DNA from: Trichaptum fuscoviolaceum | Taxonomy: Eukaryota > Basidiomycota > Agaricomycetes > Hymenochaetales > Trichaptaceae | Direction: 5' to 3' | NCBI GenBank assembly: GCA_910574455.1 | Contig: CAJSYZ010000005.1 | Span: forward strand, 1,178,001-1,242,000 | DNA: 64,000 nt | Shown: piece by piece, positions 31,915 through 43,157 of the stretch | How the letters are laid out: each line of letters begins with the position of its first letter | Position numbering within the stretch: position 1 is the first letter of the stretch | Notes under the pieces: generated by a model | The model's input: only the letters and a program-made list of their open reading frames with translations | What the model was told of the DNA's origin: nothing | The model's database searches: none | Made by a program: the position numbers and the translations under genes

Positions 31915-34582
31915 TCAATATCCGGCAGCAATACCATTCTTTCTAGAGTCACTCGCCGCTTCAAAGGAGTAATTCAGCTCAGTTGTCGACAGCCCCACAG
32001 AAACAACGTACCGAAAATATGTCCACCGCTCATTTCCACTGCTTGTACAATCCCAGAAATTTTATAGGCATCGAGAACTGGAGGAATTCATAGCTGTAAT
32101 GTTAGTCAATCAACTGGGATTAGACAGACATCGACGTACGAGTTATATTATGTTGCCTATCCCTCAATTCATCAACAATGTTCTCCGGAATGCGATTATC
32201 CACCGTTGTAGTCAAAGGATACAGTTGATCGTGCACCCGGCCGTACTCGATGGCTTGACTTACATCCAGTCCCCATTCGTCTAGTCCGAGAATCACTTGA
32301 AGCACAGCGCCGAAAATGTGAGAGCCACCCGACGCGCCAATCGCAAGATGGAAGGAGCCATCTGCGAACTCGATGATAGTGGGTGTAGTGGAGGAAAGAG
32401 GTCGCTTTCCTGGCTCTGGATAATTATCTGCGAACAAGAGTGTCAATGAGATACATTGTTATCTTAGCCTTTGCTACATTACGGACATGGCGATGGCCAC
32501 AAACCAAACGCATTCGGCTTCCCCGGTAACGAGAAATCATCCATCTTGTAAAAACAGATTACTTGAATCTCGTAAGAATTAAGAAATTTGCGCTTGCATA
32601 CCTCGTCATTTAGTAGCACACCCGTCACTGGATCCATCACTCTCGACCCAAATACCAAATTCACGGTACTGGTGAGAGCGACTGCCATTCCGTTCTTGTC
32701 GACGACGGAGGAATGGCTCTGTGGTACAAATATGTTAAAAACCAATGTTTGCTGAGTACTTTTGGCACTTACCGTTCCGTGATCCAAAGGGACGTCGAAT
32801 ATAGGGTTGTAATAGTCGGGAGGATGAGTCAAGTCCTAAGGGATCCAGGTTGGTCAATACGAATGCCCCATGTTATTCTCGAGCTCACGTCTGTTATGTT
32901 CGCCGCTACAAGTCTTCCAAAAGCCTTCTCGGAGATCTCATTGATGCGAGCAGTATCGTTAGTAAACGTAGGGTCACATAATTTCGTTCTAATTAATTGG
33001 TGAGTCAATGATTCTGAGACCAATCATGCAGACATACCTGGCAGCGAACCCAACTACATACAAAGTTAATCATCATATCGAAGGGATGAAATAAGTACGC
33101 ATACATTTCAGTACTTCGACCAGACGATGCGTATTCAAGCCTGTCCGGCCCTCCCCGGACAAGTTGTAATGTTCGAGCAAGTTCAACATGTGGTGTAGAA
33201 CCGGTCCACTCGTAGGTGCATGTGATGTATATACATTTCGATCTCTATACGTGCCCGTAAGGGCTGGTGCGACTCGAACCTTGTAGTCTTCTAAGTCTTT
33301 AAGTGTCATAATACCTCCGGTCTTTTGGATCATGTCTATAATAGCCTCAGCAATAGGCCCCTGTGAACATCATTGATGAGTTGAAAATGTAGATGATATG
33401 TGGCACTTACCTTGTAGAAAGCATCTGGACCATCTGAAGCGATAGCTGCTAGAGTCTGAGAGTATGCTGTTCGGTGAACAGTTTCTCCCTCTTTTAAAAC
33501 TATGCCATCTGGCGCAAAGATATCGCGCCAGATAGAATTCTCTTGTATGAAGTCCTTTATCGACTGTATGCCATTCATCTTGAGCCAATGCATAGAAAAA
33601 AAGGCAGTCACACTCACTTGAAGATTCTTCCCCAACTCTTTTCCAACAGGCCACCCAGCTGCAAGATGTACACTTGGCTGAACGAGCCTACTCCACGGCA
33701 TAGAGCCCCACCGGCTATGGGCCTCATATAGTCCACGCACTTCACCAGGCACTCCAGCAGACAAACCACCGTATCTAGACGCCGCGGGGTTATTAACATA
33801 CATAGTTGTGTTCGACTTCGCAGGAGCCATCTCGCGGAAGTCGATAGTCCAAACTTCGGAGGACGCGTTTTCTGATATGGGAGGTATGCGGACTGTCATA
33901 AATCCTCCGCCGCCAATGCCGGACCTTGAGAGTGAAGTAGATGGCGTTAGCCGTACGTCCAACGCACCAAGTTGAATGAATGATGTACTCACGAAAAGAA
34001 ATTGACGACACCAACGCAGAATGTCGTCGCAATAGCGGCGTCTACTGCATTGCCCCCCTCCTTCAGCACATCAACACCTACATTGGAACAGACAATGTTC
34101 TCCGACGCAACCGCGCCGTTCTTAGCTTTGATGAGATATGCAGGATTTCGAATGCTATCTTCCGAAGGCCTTGAAGGGGGTGCAGGATATGGACCTGTCG
34201 GGTGCTGGATAGTGTTTAGAGCTATGCATGCTACGACAATACACCCCAGTAGAACTACAGTTCCGACTACGGCAGCTAGAATTTTCCAAGTAGGAACGTC
34301 CCTGGGCTCTGTCACTCGTCTCCTCCGATGAAATGGTAGATATGTACGGTCGCCAGAGAATACGCCTTCCCTTGCAATGAGTATACCGCGCCTGAGCTTC
34401 TGGGACGACAGAGATCCCAAAGAGTTTTGCCTCTTGTCTATCTGAGCGCCTGGAGATTCGTGAAGGTCTTCATCTTCCTCTGCAAGAGTCGGAAGCAACG
34501 TCCGAGGTTGGATGAGTGGTGAAGTTTCGTCAACAAGAGGTGGCACAGAGCTCTGCGACTTGGCGAAGGAAACCCGAGGCAT
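31915..34582 (-). CDS. Gamma-glutamyltransferase 2 (GGT), tandem paralogue
   Basis: Twelve exons encode 690 residues: 34582-33993, 33924-33618, 33578-33411, 33360-33105, 33053-33038, 32988-32889, 32835-32773, 32718-32602, 32544-32487, 32427-32140, 32077-32012, 31958-31915. It has a cytoplasmic N-terminus of about 99 residues, a membrane anchor at 100-122, and an extracytoplasmic or vacuolar catalytic domain with SSGIGGGGFM, DHGT (Thr500, the predicted nucleophile after self-cleavage), PGKRPLSST and ASGGS. Expected role: hydrolysis of glutathione and gamma-glutamyl conjugates. It is a tandem paralogue of GGT1 with the same intron positions and a shared 16-nt micro-exon. Its upstream region of 227 bp is shared with the divergent gene at 34810. 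Confidence 0.92.
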
Positions 34583-34809
34583 TCTGAACGATGCCTGGCA
34601 AGCTCAAGCACGTCGTAGATAAGACTCAAGATTCAAAATATACTCGGAACATCGTGCCAAATGTGCCGCGTTCCCATCTCTGAAAGAAAGGAGCTCGCGT
34701 TCAAATGTAGATCGCGTTGCGTCACTTCAAGTTGCCAGTCGCGTGTCAGTCAAACAACGACAACCACATCACCTATTTGAGCTCATCGTTGGCCACAGCG
34801 ACGAGGGGC
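34583..34809. promoter_or_regulatory. Divergent promoter, GGT2 and the 702-aa gene
   Basis: Only 227 bp separate the two start codons, so regulatory sites must be shared or interleaved. No TATA box is evident. The CACTTCAAGTTGC stretch at about 34724 is preserved in the decayed duplicate upstream of GGT1, which makes it a candidate functional site. Confidence 0.5.
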
Positions 34810-37089
34810 ATGCCAGGACGTGTGCGGACGTCGTCGGAGGCAGAGTATGAGGGAAGTTGTTTGGAGGGGTTCCCCAACAGTCGGTACGAATCAGTGGCAT
34901 ACTCGTGAAATGACTTTTTAAACATGCACATTTTTCAGGGTTTCGGCCAAAGTCGCTGTAGGCCAGACGAATGTTGTCGACGACGGACGATTGAATCTGG
35001 GCAGGCGACTTGAGAAACGACAGAGGCAAAAGGCTTGTGGGCTTGATCGTCGCATGAGTGGCATGATGAAGCGTGCCAACACATCGTTCGTTGCTGATTT
35101 CACAGCGACAAAGCGACCTCGAAATGCATCCGGTTCTTCCTCGTCTGTAATCAGCTCTGAAGCACCTCCAAGGACTCCAGCTGATGCTATTCATGAACGA
35201 ACACGAGGAAATGCGCTTGGAGATGGTTTCTCTATCATCAAGCTTGAGGATCGTGGGCTCATTGGCTTTGGTGATGACCTCCCATCATGGAACGACAGAA
35301 GAAAGGAAATGCAAGTTCGTCACTCTTTCTTGTCTTTGTTTAACTCTCGCTTCTTCTCTTTGTTGATTGTCATTAGGAAGCTAAGATTATTCAGAGGAAG
35401 GAGCTTCCTGGCTGGCTATCTTCGACATTCGTGTCACTAGAACCAGGCCATCCTCTTCGGACACTCGCTCTCTCCAATGATCAAACTACGATTAACTCTC
35501 TGCAAAACCCTCAACATATCTCCGAAGAGTTTGCTGGCCCTCAAACAAGACATCTTGAGCCTCAAGACAAACCTATCTTTGCCTATCAGCTGCCTGAGAT
35601 TGATACCCAGACTGCACCTGTGGTGGACTCACAACCTGAAGCTCCCGCCGCCAACACTCACGCTTTTGAGACCCATACTGCATTGCCTGAGCCTTTATAC
35701 GACAATACATCCGGCCAGTGTCAGCAGGAATACATACCAGAAGAAACAAAAACTTACGTGGATCCTACTACCAACACTCTCGCGTTTAAGATCCATGCTG
35801 AATTGCCTGGGCCAGTATACGACAATACTTCTGAACAATGTCAGCAGGCATATATGTTGAAAGAAACAACAACTTACGTGGATCCAACCAACCGTACCTA
35901 CCGTTCGCCCTCAATTCCTGCTGATATCCCACCTCAGACGGAGTTTCTCAAACCTTCTTTTTTTACTCCGTCGGGGTCTGTCACTAGTCGGCGATCCTCT
36001 TACAACCCTTACGCTACCCCTGGACCAGCGGCCAACTTTTCTATATTCGCCCTCAATGAGAAGGATGGACTCTCACGCATGCTCTTTGCTGACGAAGGAG
36101 ACGGCTCATACAAAAATCACTCGTCAGATCCGCTGACTCTCGTTGACAACACTGCTAATCTAGCCTCTGTCGCCGATGAACATAATCTCCTGGAATCTAA
36201 GCCTTATTCGACCCCTGGGCCAATCTTTGTTGCTCCTCCAATCGTTTACTTCGATTCTCCTACTGAAAACCCCGCCGACTCTGATCCTGCTGAACCAGCT
36301 TACGACGACATCCAAGCCGAAATTGACATCCTTGATGCTAATGACAAACCACCAGCCTTTGTCGCTAACTTCCATCCTTCAATTACTGCTGACGCTTCCC
36401 CTCGGTTATCTCTGTCTCAGTCATCTCCGCTCGGAGTTGACACTAATGTTGATGAAAATCCCATACCTGAAGAAAATATCACGCCTAATTATGCCCACGA
36501 TGATACACTGCCGTTCACCCAGCTTCCTTCTTCGTTCCTACTGAAGACGCCACCTCGCAGAGAGAATGCTTCTTGTATGCACGCTGTTTCGCCAAACAAG
36601 GGCCGGTCTACCAACGCTCTTCCGCCATCTAGCCCCTTGAATCACCCTTTGTTGTCGTCTCCATATGTACAAGAAACGGGGCAACACAAATTGGTCATAG
36701 ATGAGACAGCTGCTGCAAATGACAAGAATGAAATGTCAGATGGATCTGAAGAAGCATTGAGCGAAGAAAAAGACGTTGACAAACTATCTGCACCAAAGGA
36801 AAGACCGGCGTTTGCACCTGCTCCGGGAATCTACCTCTCACCACTTCAAGATGAACCATCCTCTTCGGATGTGCGAGATGCTGAAGAAGTAAATGATGTC
36901 GGCAAAACCGCGAAATGCAAAGAAGGTAACAATGTCCATGAGGTTGCGAGGCATAATGTATGTAGCCTCCATATTGCATCTTGAACGAGAAAGCTACTAA
37001 CATGGCTTAAGACCAATGCGATATCTGAGGAAAGCATCTGGAATTTGTCCCAGGCGACGCAAGACTCTATTGAATCTTGGTCTGACTGA
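34810..37089 (+). CDS. Large disordered Ser/Pro/Thr-rich protein, function unknown
   Basis: Four exons (34810-34883, 34939-35314, 35377-36957, 37012-37089) encode 702 residues. The first exon was found by phase: ATG at 34810, donor GTACGA, acceptor TTTTCAG. The N-terminal 150 residues are basic (KRQRQK, KRPRNAS) and contain a short ordered-looking patch around DDLPSWNDRRKEMQ and ELPGWLSSTFV. The rest is low complexity and acidic, with an imperfect internal repeat of about 40 residues near residues 235-320 (YDNTSGQCQQ and YDNTSEQCQQ, each followed by a TYVDPT block). Many SP/TP sites suggest a phosphorylated, possibly nuclear protein. I recognise no domain. Confidence 0.75.
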
Positions 37090-37264
37090 ATACAAAACAA
37101 TATAATAACCTCAGTGACTCTAATAATAATTACATAGTAAATAGACTCAAAGCTTTCTTCACAGCAGCAACAACAGCAATGATACCGAATTGGTAGCAAT
37201 GAAGATAATGCACAGGTAAATGTTCAAAAAAGTAATGTTTATACAGACCATTGAAAATCAAGCA

Positions 37265-38150
37265 TCACCAACCAATCTCTCCGCCGTCATATGGCTCAAT
37301 CGAAACGTTCGCCTCCCCAGCAGTCTTCCGTAGGACATGTCTTTCCAATGTATAAATTTCGTAAGAATCTCGCGCAAGCATCATTGCACGTATGTGGTGC
37401 GGTCTAGAATTCGCAGCGATGGCGTGCTGACGCGACTGCCAAATGCAAGTCGCGAGGTTGAGTCCGGTCTGCGGGTCCGGTACACCGTACCAGTACATCA
37501 GAAGCTGAGGTGTGATGTAAGTGTAGTCCATGACTTCGATTTGTTGAGATAGACTCACTCCGCCATTTTGAACCGCTTCCTCATGTGCCAGGCGATCTGC
37601 CTCGTATAGTGCTGGGATTAAGGAAAAGGGTCACTACAAATATACGATTAAGGATAAACTGCAGGGACATACGTGTACCATCACTGCCAGCCTTCCTTCG
37701 TGACCTGAAAGCAACGCAATACCACTCGCGCTCCTCTTCCAAAGGCAAGTTCAGCTCCGACCAATTGAATGCTTCAGCGTATGACTTGCTCGCGTACTTG
37801 TCGTCATACGGCCTGAAGTAATGCAAAGCTTTGTGAAGAGACAGGGATACGGGATCAATATCAGGCAGACGAGTCTCTGTCGTGAGTGGTGGGTGGTCGT
37901 GGGGAATATCAATTGGCGGGAGGGACTTCGGTAGGGATGAGATGAGTGGCGGAAGGTAGAGGATGGGTGTAGTATGTGAGGTACTCGGCGCAAAATCAGG
38001 CTTGTCGTGTGGGTTTGTCTGGGTATACGGAGGAGGGTTGGGGTTGTCACTCGGCGTTCTTAGTTTTTCTAACAGCTTCACCGACGGGTGATCAGGAGTT
38101 GAGAATTTAGGAGGCGCGTCTCCTAAGCTATCCTTCTCGACAGAAGACAT
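37265..38150 (-). CDS. UPF0643-like conserved fungal protein
   Basis: Three exons (38150-37673, 37611-37559, 37504-37265) encode 256 residues. The N-terminal 100 residues are Pro-rich. The C-terminal half has the blocks YEADRLAHEEAV, LLMYWYGVPDP, NLATCIWQSR, ANSRPHH and YTLERHVLRK, which I associate with the uncharacterised fungal family UPF0643. No catalytic motif is evident; the length fits a small soluble protein. The second intron (37505-37558) is 54 nt, in frame and stop-free, so an 18-residue longer isoform is possible. Function is unknown. Confidence 0.7.
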
Positions 38151-39172
38151 CGTGCCGATTGCTGTTGGCTCGAGGAGCAACGCCTTGGTCTTTTTGTCGC
38201 ATTCCGGGGAAACAAAGCTTACACGGAAGACGGAGGAAACAGGAATTGGGCAGGACATCGGAGATGCGACGATATGTGAGGTGAACGGGGGGAACTTCAT
38301 GCCACCCCAGTATGCAGCCTTTATAAAAGACGTAAGCATGTTTTGCGTGGCATCCTATTTCGAGCTGCATACTACTGACTCGGTAAATCCATGCAGTCGA
38401 GTTATTGCGCAAGTCGCACCTTTCATTGCAATTCGCAGCGAAATCGCCAGGATGACGCGACTGCATGGATTTCACGTGACCGTTCTACCAGTGAACAAAT
38501 CATCAGGCAAATTCTTTGTGAAGTTTGCTCGGAAGGGCGGATAATTGCAGCGAAGCATTGTTTAGGCGAGTTGGCGGCTCTGAAGAGTAGATAAGTCTCG
38601 GAGACGGACATTTGATAGCTTCAATGATCTCGACCCAGGCCACTCGGATGCTCGGTCTATGAGGCTTGACAGCTGGAATGCGGCGATAGGTAAACCTCGA
38701 TAGTTGACGATAGAAATAGAAAGGTGTTTCTTGTGATAGATTAAACGAGTAAGACGACGAGCAGTGCCTGAGGAGACTAAGAACAGCCTGTAGAAGCAAA
38801 GGGTAGGACAGCCAGGTTTTCAAGGTGCTGATAAGAAGCAAGAGCTTGTGCCTTTCATTGCTACATTAGTTGACCAGAGATCCAAGACAGTCAAATATTA
38901 CTGATACTCATTATCTCTAGATGCATGGTATGTGATGACGGCAAGCGAGGAGCAGCCCAAGCACTGGCAGCTCGAAGACGATAAATATGTTTATTTGGTT
39001 CCGCGTGCTTTGCCAAATACGTGCCATCGGCGCGACTGCGGTGACACAGCTTCACTTCAACGACGATGGCGACTAAGAAGTTCGCAGACCATACGTTATA
39101 CCACCTCAGTCCTAAGGGATTTTGGAAGAAATTCCGTGAGTGATACTACTTATTTACTGGAATAGAATAACC
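38151..39172. other. Intergenic between divergent genes, no gene supported
   Basis: This 1.0-kb stretch lies between the UPF0643-like gene and the complex I gene, which diverge. Frames of up to 131 codons exist on both strands but none continues through plausible introns or shows a motif. No tRNA-like box A/box B pair was seen. Confidence 0.5.
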
Positions 39173-39789
39173 ATGGCTGAATATCAGGATTCAGGTGATG
39201 TGGTGGTAATAAACCCGGATATCTCTAGCGGTCTACCGCTCCCCGATGTCAATCGTTATCCCCAGCCTGGGTCTCGACCAGAGAAATATGCAACCCCAGC
39301 GACGAAAGGTCTTTATTCTGTTCTTCCGTATCTTTACTGTCTGCTGATGCTGCGATGCCTGAATAGCATCTGACCCCGCTCAGAATCCGTACTGGAAACG
39401 AGATGTGCGCCGGGCCTACCCCCAACTTTCCGTCGTGACCCAAGAGGAGTTATCGACCTTCCTCCTGCAAACACCCGAACAACCCTCGTACGTCGCCATC
39501 ACTTTCGTTTAGACCATACACTATGTTGAATACGCATGGTTTTGCCAGTGTTGCTGCTCCTGCCGAAGGTCAGCAAGCAGCAGATGCGAATTCAGCTGTT
39601 CCAGCGAAGCAGTCCACATCTCTAGAGCTTACTGCGGCCATAGCTGCTATAACCAGTGTGAAGAAAGTATACTCCGAATCAAAACTTCCACCAAGCATCC
39701 CTATCTCTTATAAGCGGTGGAAACCAGAATGGGCTCCCGACGCACCACACGACCCTCATGCGTACTTCCCGATGAAGCTTGTGAAGTAG
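39173..39789 (+). CDS. Mitochondrial complex I 21 kDa subunit (fungal NADH-ubiquinone oxidoreductase)
   Basis: Three exons (39173-39308, 39367-39487, 39549-39789) encode 165 residues. The N-terminal blocks GLPLPDVNRYPQPG, RPE-YATPA, NPYWKRDVRRAYP and LSVVTQ are those of the fungal 21 kDa accessory subunit of respiratory complex I (Neurospora nuo-21 type). The C-terminus has YKRWKPEW and DAPHDPHAYFP. The protein acts in the inner mitochondrial membrane. It converges with the RBR gene, 150 bp apart. The donor of intron 1 (GTCTTT) is weak, but phase and conserved residues on both sides support it. Confidence 0.8.
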
Positions 39790-39939
39790 ACGGGAGCAGG
39801 ATGCGGTTCTGTGCTATGTATAGAAGGTTCATGGATTATACGCAGGTGTGCTTTGACATGTCTGTCTACTATAACCTCAATCTAGTCATTTCGTCCCCCA
39901 AAGTCTTATTGTGCTTGGAAAAAAAGAGAAATGATGAAC

Positions 39940-41273
39940 CTAAGGAATGGTTGGGGTGGGTGGCCGAGTACGTGGGGGGCTTCCAGGGCAAGGGAACTGA
40001 CGAGTATGAAAGTCCCGTTGCACACCACAACCGTAACAGAATGTTCTTCCACATCGGCACTAAAATTCGAGTTTATATCATTTACAGTCAAGGAAATTCG
40101 TGGAGTTTGCTCACATCCAACTGATTGCAGCCGTCAGTTTTTTCCACCGTGGCTCTGCAGGATGGGTTCGGACAGACTCTCCATCCTCTCCGATTTCGCA
40201 AGTAGCCAAATTCCTCGGATCCATCGCAAGAGTGGGGGACAAACTGGCCTGCCTCACCTTGCTCGACTTCCTGATTACATACTGCACACCATCGATGTCT
40301 ACAGAAAGTACAGTTGAAGAAAGGAGTCGTCCGGAACTCTCGTTCCATCACGTAGCTCATCCTCTGGCACCTATAATCTGTCAGCAAGGAGGAAGATGGA
40401 ACTTTCCCCCGCTCGTACCTGTTACAGTGCAACCTGACAGCAAGCTGCTCGAGTTGAAGCTCGTTGTAAATCTGTAGGGACCTATCAGTCAAGTACAGCA
40501 GCTTTATTACGCCGTCATTCAGTTCTGGCATACAGTTGAGCTTCGCATAAATCTTAGTTTGAGGCTACTTACGGGTGTCGCCGACAGTTCTCTGCTCTGC
40601 AGTACAGTCCGGACAGCGAAGTGGGTACTTGCGCTCGTCGAGGTCAGACTGGACACCATTTCTCAGGCATTCCCTGCACATTATGTGATTGCAAGGGGAA
40701 AGTCGTATTGCTCTACCAGAATCTAAGCGTGGTTCGTCCAAGCAAATGTGGCAAGTGTATGTCATTGATTGCTGCTGCTGCAGGATAACGGTCTCTCTCC
40801 AAAGTTGCACGAGAGCTTTTATATCCTGTGTGCGACTTTCTTTTAGCGCTGCCAGATCCTGGCTTGCGTCATCGCCGTCTTGGGATTCTCTAGTTGCTGC
40901 GTTGTCGTCGTTGTCTTCATCATCCAATTCTGCATCATCGTCGTCAAAGTCAACACTGCCATCTGAACTAAGCTCGTAATCTTCGAGGCCATTAGCTTCA
41001 TCTCCACAATAATTAAGCTGCTTCTGGAAATACTGTACCTTCGGGATATAAATTATGTCGCCCGCTTTGCTCGCCCGTGATTGAATGACGGGCCTGATTG
41101 TGCGACGCCGCATTGCCTAGGTGATACTGTAGAACATCGTTCGATCGGAAGTCACATTCGCATAAAGCGCAATAATGAGGGTGAGTCTGCGTTTGATGGG
41201 ATTGTAATGTGTTGGTGTTAGCAAAGTCCAGCTCGCATAGATGACAGAAGTGCTTTGGGTAGGTGGCAGCCAT
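39940..41273 (-). CDS. RBR-type E3 ubiquitin ligase with N-terminal C2H2 fingers
   Basis: Four exons (41273-41039, 40980-40573, 40524-40115, 40059-39940) give 390 residues. Domains in order are two C2H2-like fingers (residues about 9-55: FCHLCELDF, YCALCECDF), an acidic linker rich in Asp, RING1 (about 155-207: TCHIC, PCNH, MCREC, CPDC), IBR (FNCTFC, RHRWCAVC, PHSCDG) and RING2 (WRVCPNPSC, GCNQLDCRCG, FCYGC). RBR ligases accept ubiquitin on a RING2 Cys before passing it to a substrate; the Cys in LDCRCG sits at the usual position. The intron between exons 1 and 2 is my best choice among several short options; the domain call does not depend on it. Confidence 0.85.
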
Positions 41274-42000
41274 TCCTAGTATTGAGCTAAAGAGCCTGAC
41301 AATAGCTTAGAGCTGTTGGCGTCTGCGTGCGCTATCTTATAAGAAATGTGTAGCTGTGCTTCATGTGCAACGAGGCATTGCCTTCCTCCAGGAAGGTTAT
41401 GGCTATCCTAAGATGTCGTACGCAGTAGCGGAGCAAACGCGGAACCACATACATACTTAACATCCCATGTCCCTAGTGGCTTATTCCTGGTACTGCGATC
41501 ACCGAGCGAAGAGATTCTTTGGGCGCTTATTCCGTTAAGGGACCGAAAACGCAATACCAACCTGGTGTTTTCCGACCGAGCCGAGTGAGTGAGGACTAGG
41601 CTATGGACAGATAAAACTCTGCAGCATCTTACGACGGGATTTTGTCGTTGATAGTCGGAAATCGCAGACGCCTCTGCCACGTATTCTTGGGCTATACATC
41701 AGCACATGTGTAGGAGGCGGTAGATCTTCCCCTAGCTCTGAAGCTTGATTTGGTACAAGCACAAGGAGGTATCCATTATTGCCTTTACCCTGTATTAGGG
41801 TCCCACGGAGCACAGCAGATAAGAAGTTGATGCCAAGTACAGGGGTTGGTTCGCGTCTAACGGGAGCATAACTGGGTTGAAAAGCGCCACTTCTTGGTTG
41901 ATGTTCTACACGTGTAAACCTTGTTCGTGCAGTTTATGAGACTTTCTTTACCATGTTATACATTAAAATTCATCTGTGCTTCTTTACTCTTCTGCCTTGC
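41274..42000. other. Intergenic, no gene supported
   Basis: This 727-bp stretch lies between the RBR start and the PAC2 stop. Minus-strand frames at 41408-41813 are short and do not join by plausible introns or resemble a family. It probably holds the RBR promoter and the PAC2 3' UTR. Confidence 0.5.
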
Positions 42001-43019
42001 TCATCCGTACAAAGTTTGGTCATTTGGTGTACCAAATAAGCCGACATTCCAACTGCTGGGTTGTTTCCATTTTGTGATGAGAGAGTCGAGATTCAAGACC
42101 TTGGCTACGATGCCCGCGAAAAGCTCCGCATCCGCCCGATTATCGCCTTCGAGCACAAACTGGAGTATACAAGCCGTCGGGATGGTCCATGAAGGAGGTA
42201 GCGAAGAAAGTAACCGGCGCGTTATGCCTCCACCGGGAATGAAGGGAATGTCGGATTGTAATTGAGCACTTGGTACAGGTCTAGCAGCGCTGCTTTCAAG
42301 GCCATGTCGTTGCGCAGGTGCGAATGAGTATGGAGGGAGACCGTTGACTTCCGAGACTGCTGATTTCTGCTGTATGTTTGCCGAAATTGAGGTTGGAATT
42401 AGCTTATATACGGGCGACCTTGGGAGGATGTCAAATGCGTTCTACTGTCGAAGACCTATGAGATAACGCACTGCATTTGAGAATCAGAACGGTTTGATAG
42501 ATCCACTCCAGTAAGAAGGAGGGCACCTCCAAGACTATTATCCTGGATAAATTGTAATAATGTATTTATGAAGGCTTCTTTCCGGGCCTAACGTACAAGA
42601 TTATCATAGTCTATTCGCCGCATAGCATATTAGACACGCACCTTAAGTATGGGAGACCTCTGTTGTATGACAACTACTTCAATCCCTTCCTTCCCATAAA
42701 CTAAGGACATATGTTAGAGAAACACCGCGACTGGAGTAAGAGGAACACACGTTCTAATGGCGTTGTCACACCAGGCGCTTCATCTTCTCTCGCACCGACA
42801 ACCGGAATCAAGTCCTTAGCATCAAAGATTCCAATCTGCTCCAGTCCGAGCGTCGCTATCAGCAAGTCAGCGGCAAGCTGCGAAACATTCGCGACGGAGA
42901 CCACCGGCTGCGAAAGTTTGAGTTATAGCAGCTCTGAGCATTAATCAAAGACACTGTACAATAATGAGTGTCTTTCCCTGTAGTTCGAAGCCTGGGACGA
43001 CTGGATAATAAAATGACAT
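42001..43019 (-). CDS. Proteasome assembly chaperone 2 (PAC2/Add66)
   Basis: Five exons (43019-42960, 42907-42751, 42700-42642, 42587-42472, 42418-42001) encode 269 residues with all phases closed. PAC2 works with PAC1 to guide assembly of the 20S proteasome alpha ring. Recognisable blocks are VSVANVSQLAADLLIA, IPVVGARED, TTPLE, VVVIQQRSP, GVDLSNRSD, IPFIPGGG and LQFVLEGDNRADA. Length fits the family. It diverges from the Cus2-like gene, with only 138 bp between the starts, so the two may share a promoter. Confidence 0.88.
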
Positions 43020-43157
43020 AGTGCGCTTAGACGAAAGGTGAAGAAGGGTATAGTGGAAGTAGGAGAGAAACGCGTAAGGCGAACCTGGACGCGTCAGTCG
43101 GAAGCAAATGATGTACACTTGCTCAACACGGCCATCACCAGTGCATAACCTTCGCCA

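Noticed and set aside
38932..39165. 77-codon frame directly before the complex I gene
   Set aside because: No motif, and it lies in the expected promoter region of the gene at 39173.
41408..41813. Minus-strand frames of 70-90 codons downstream of PAC2
   Set aside because: They do not join PAC2 in frame, lack splice-consistent partners and match no family.
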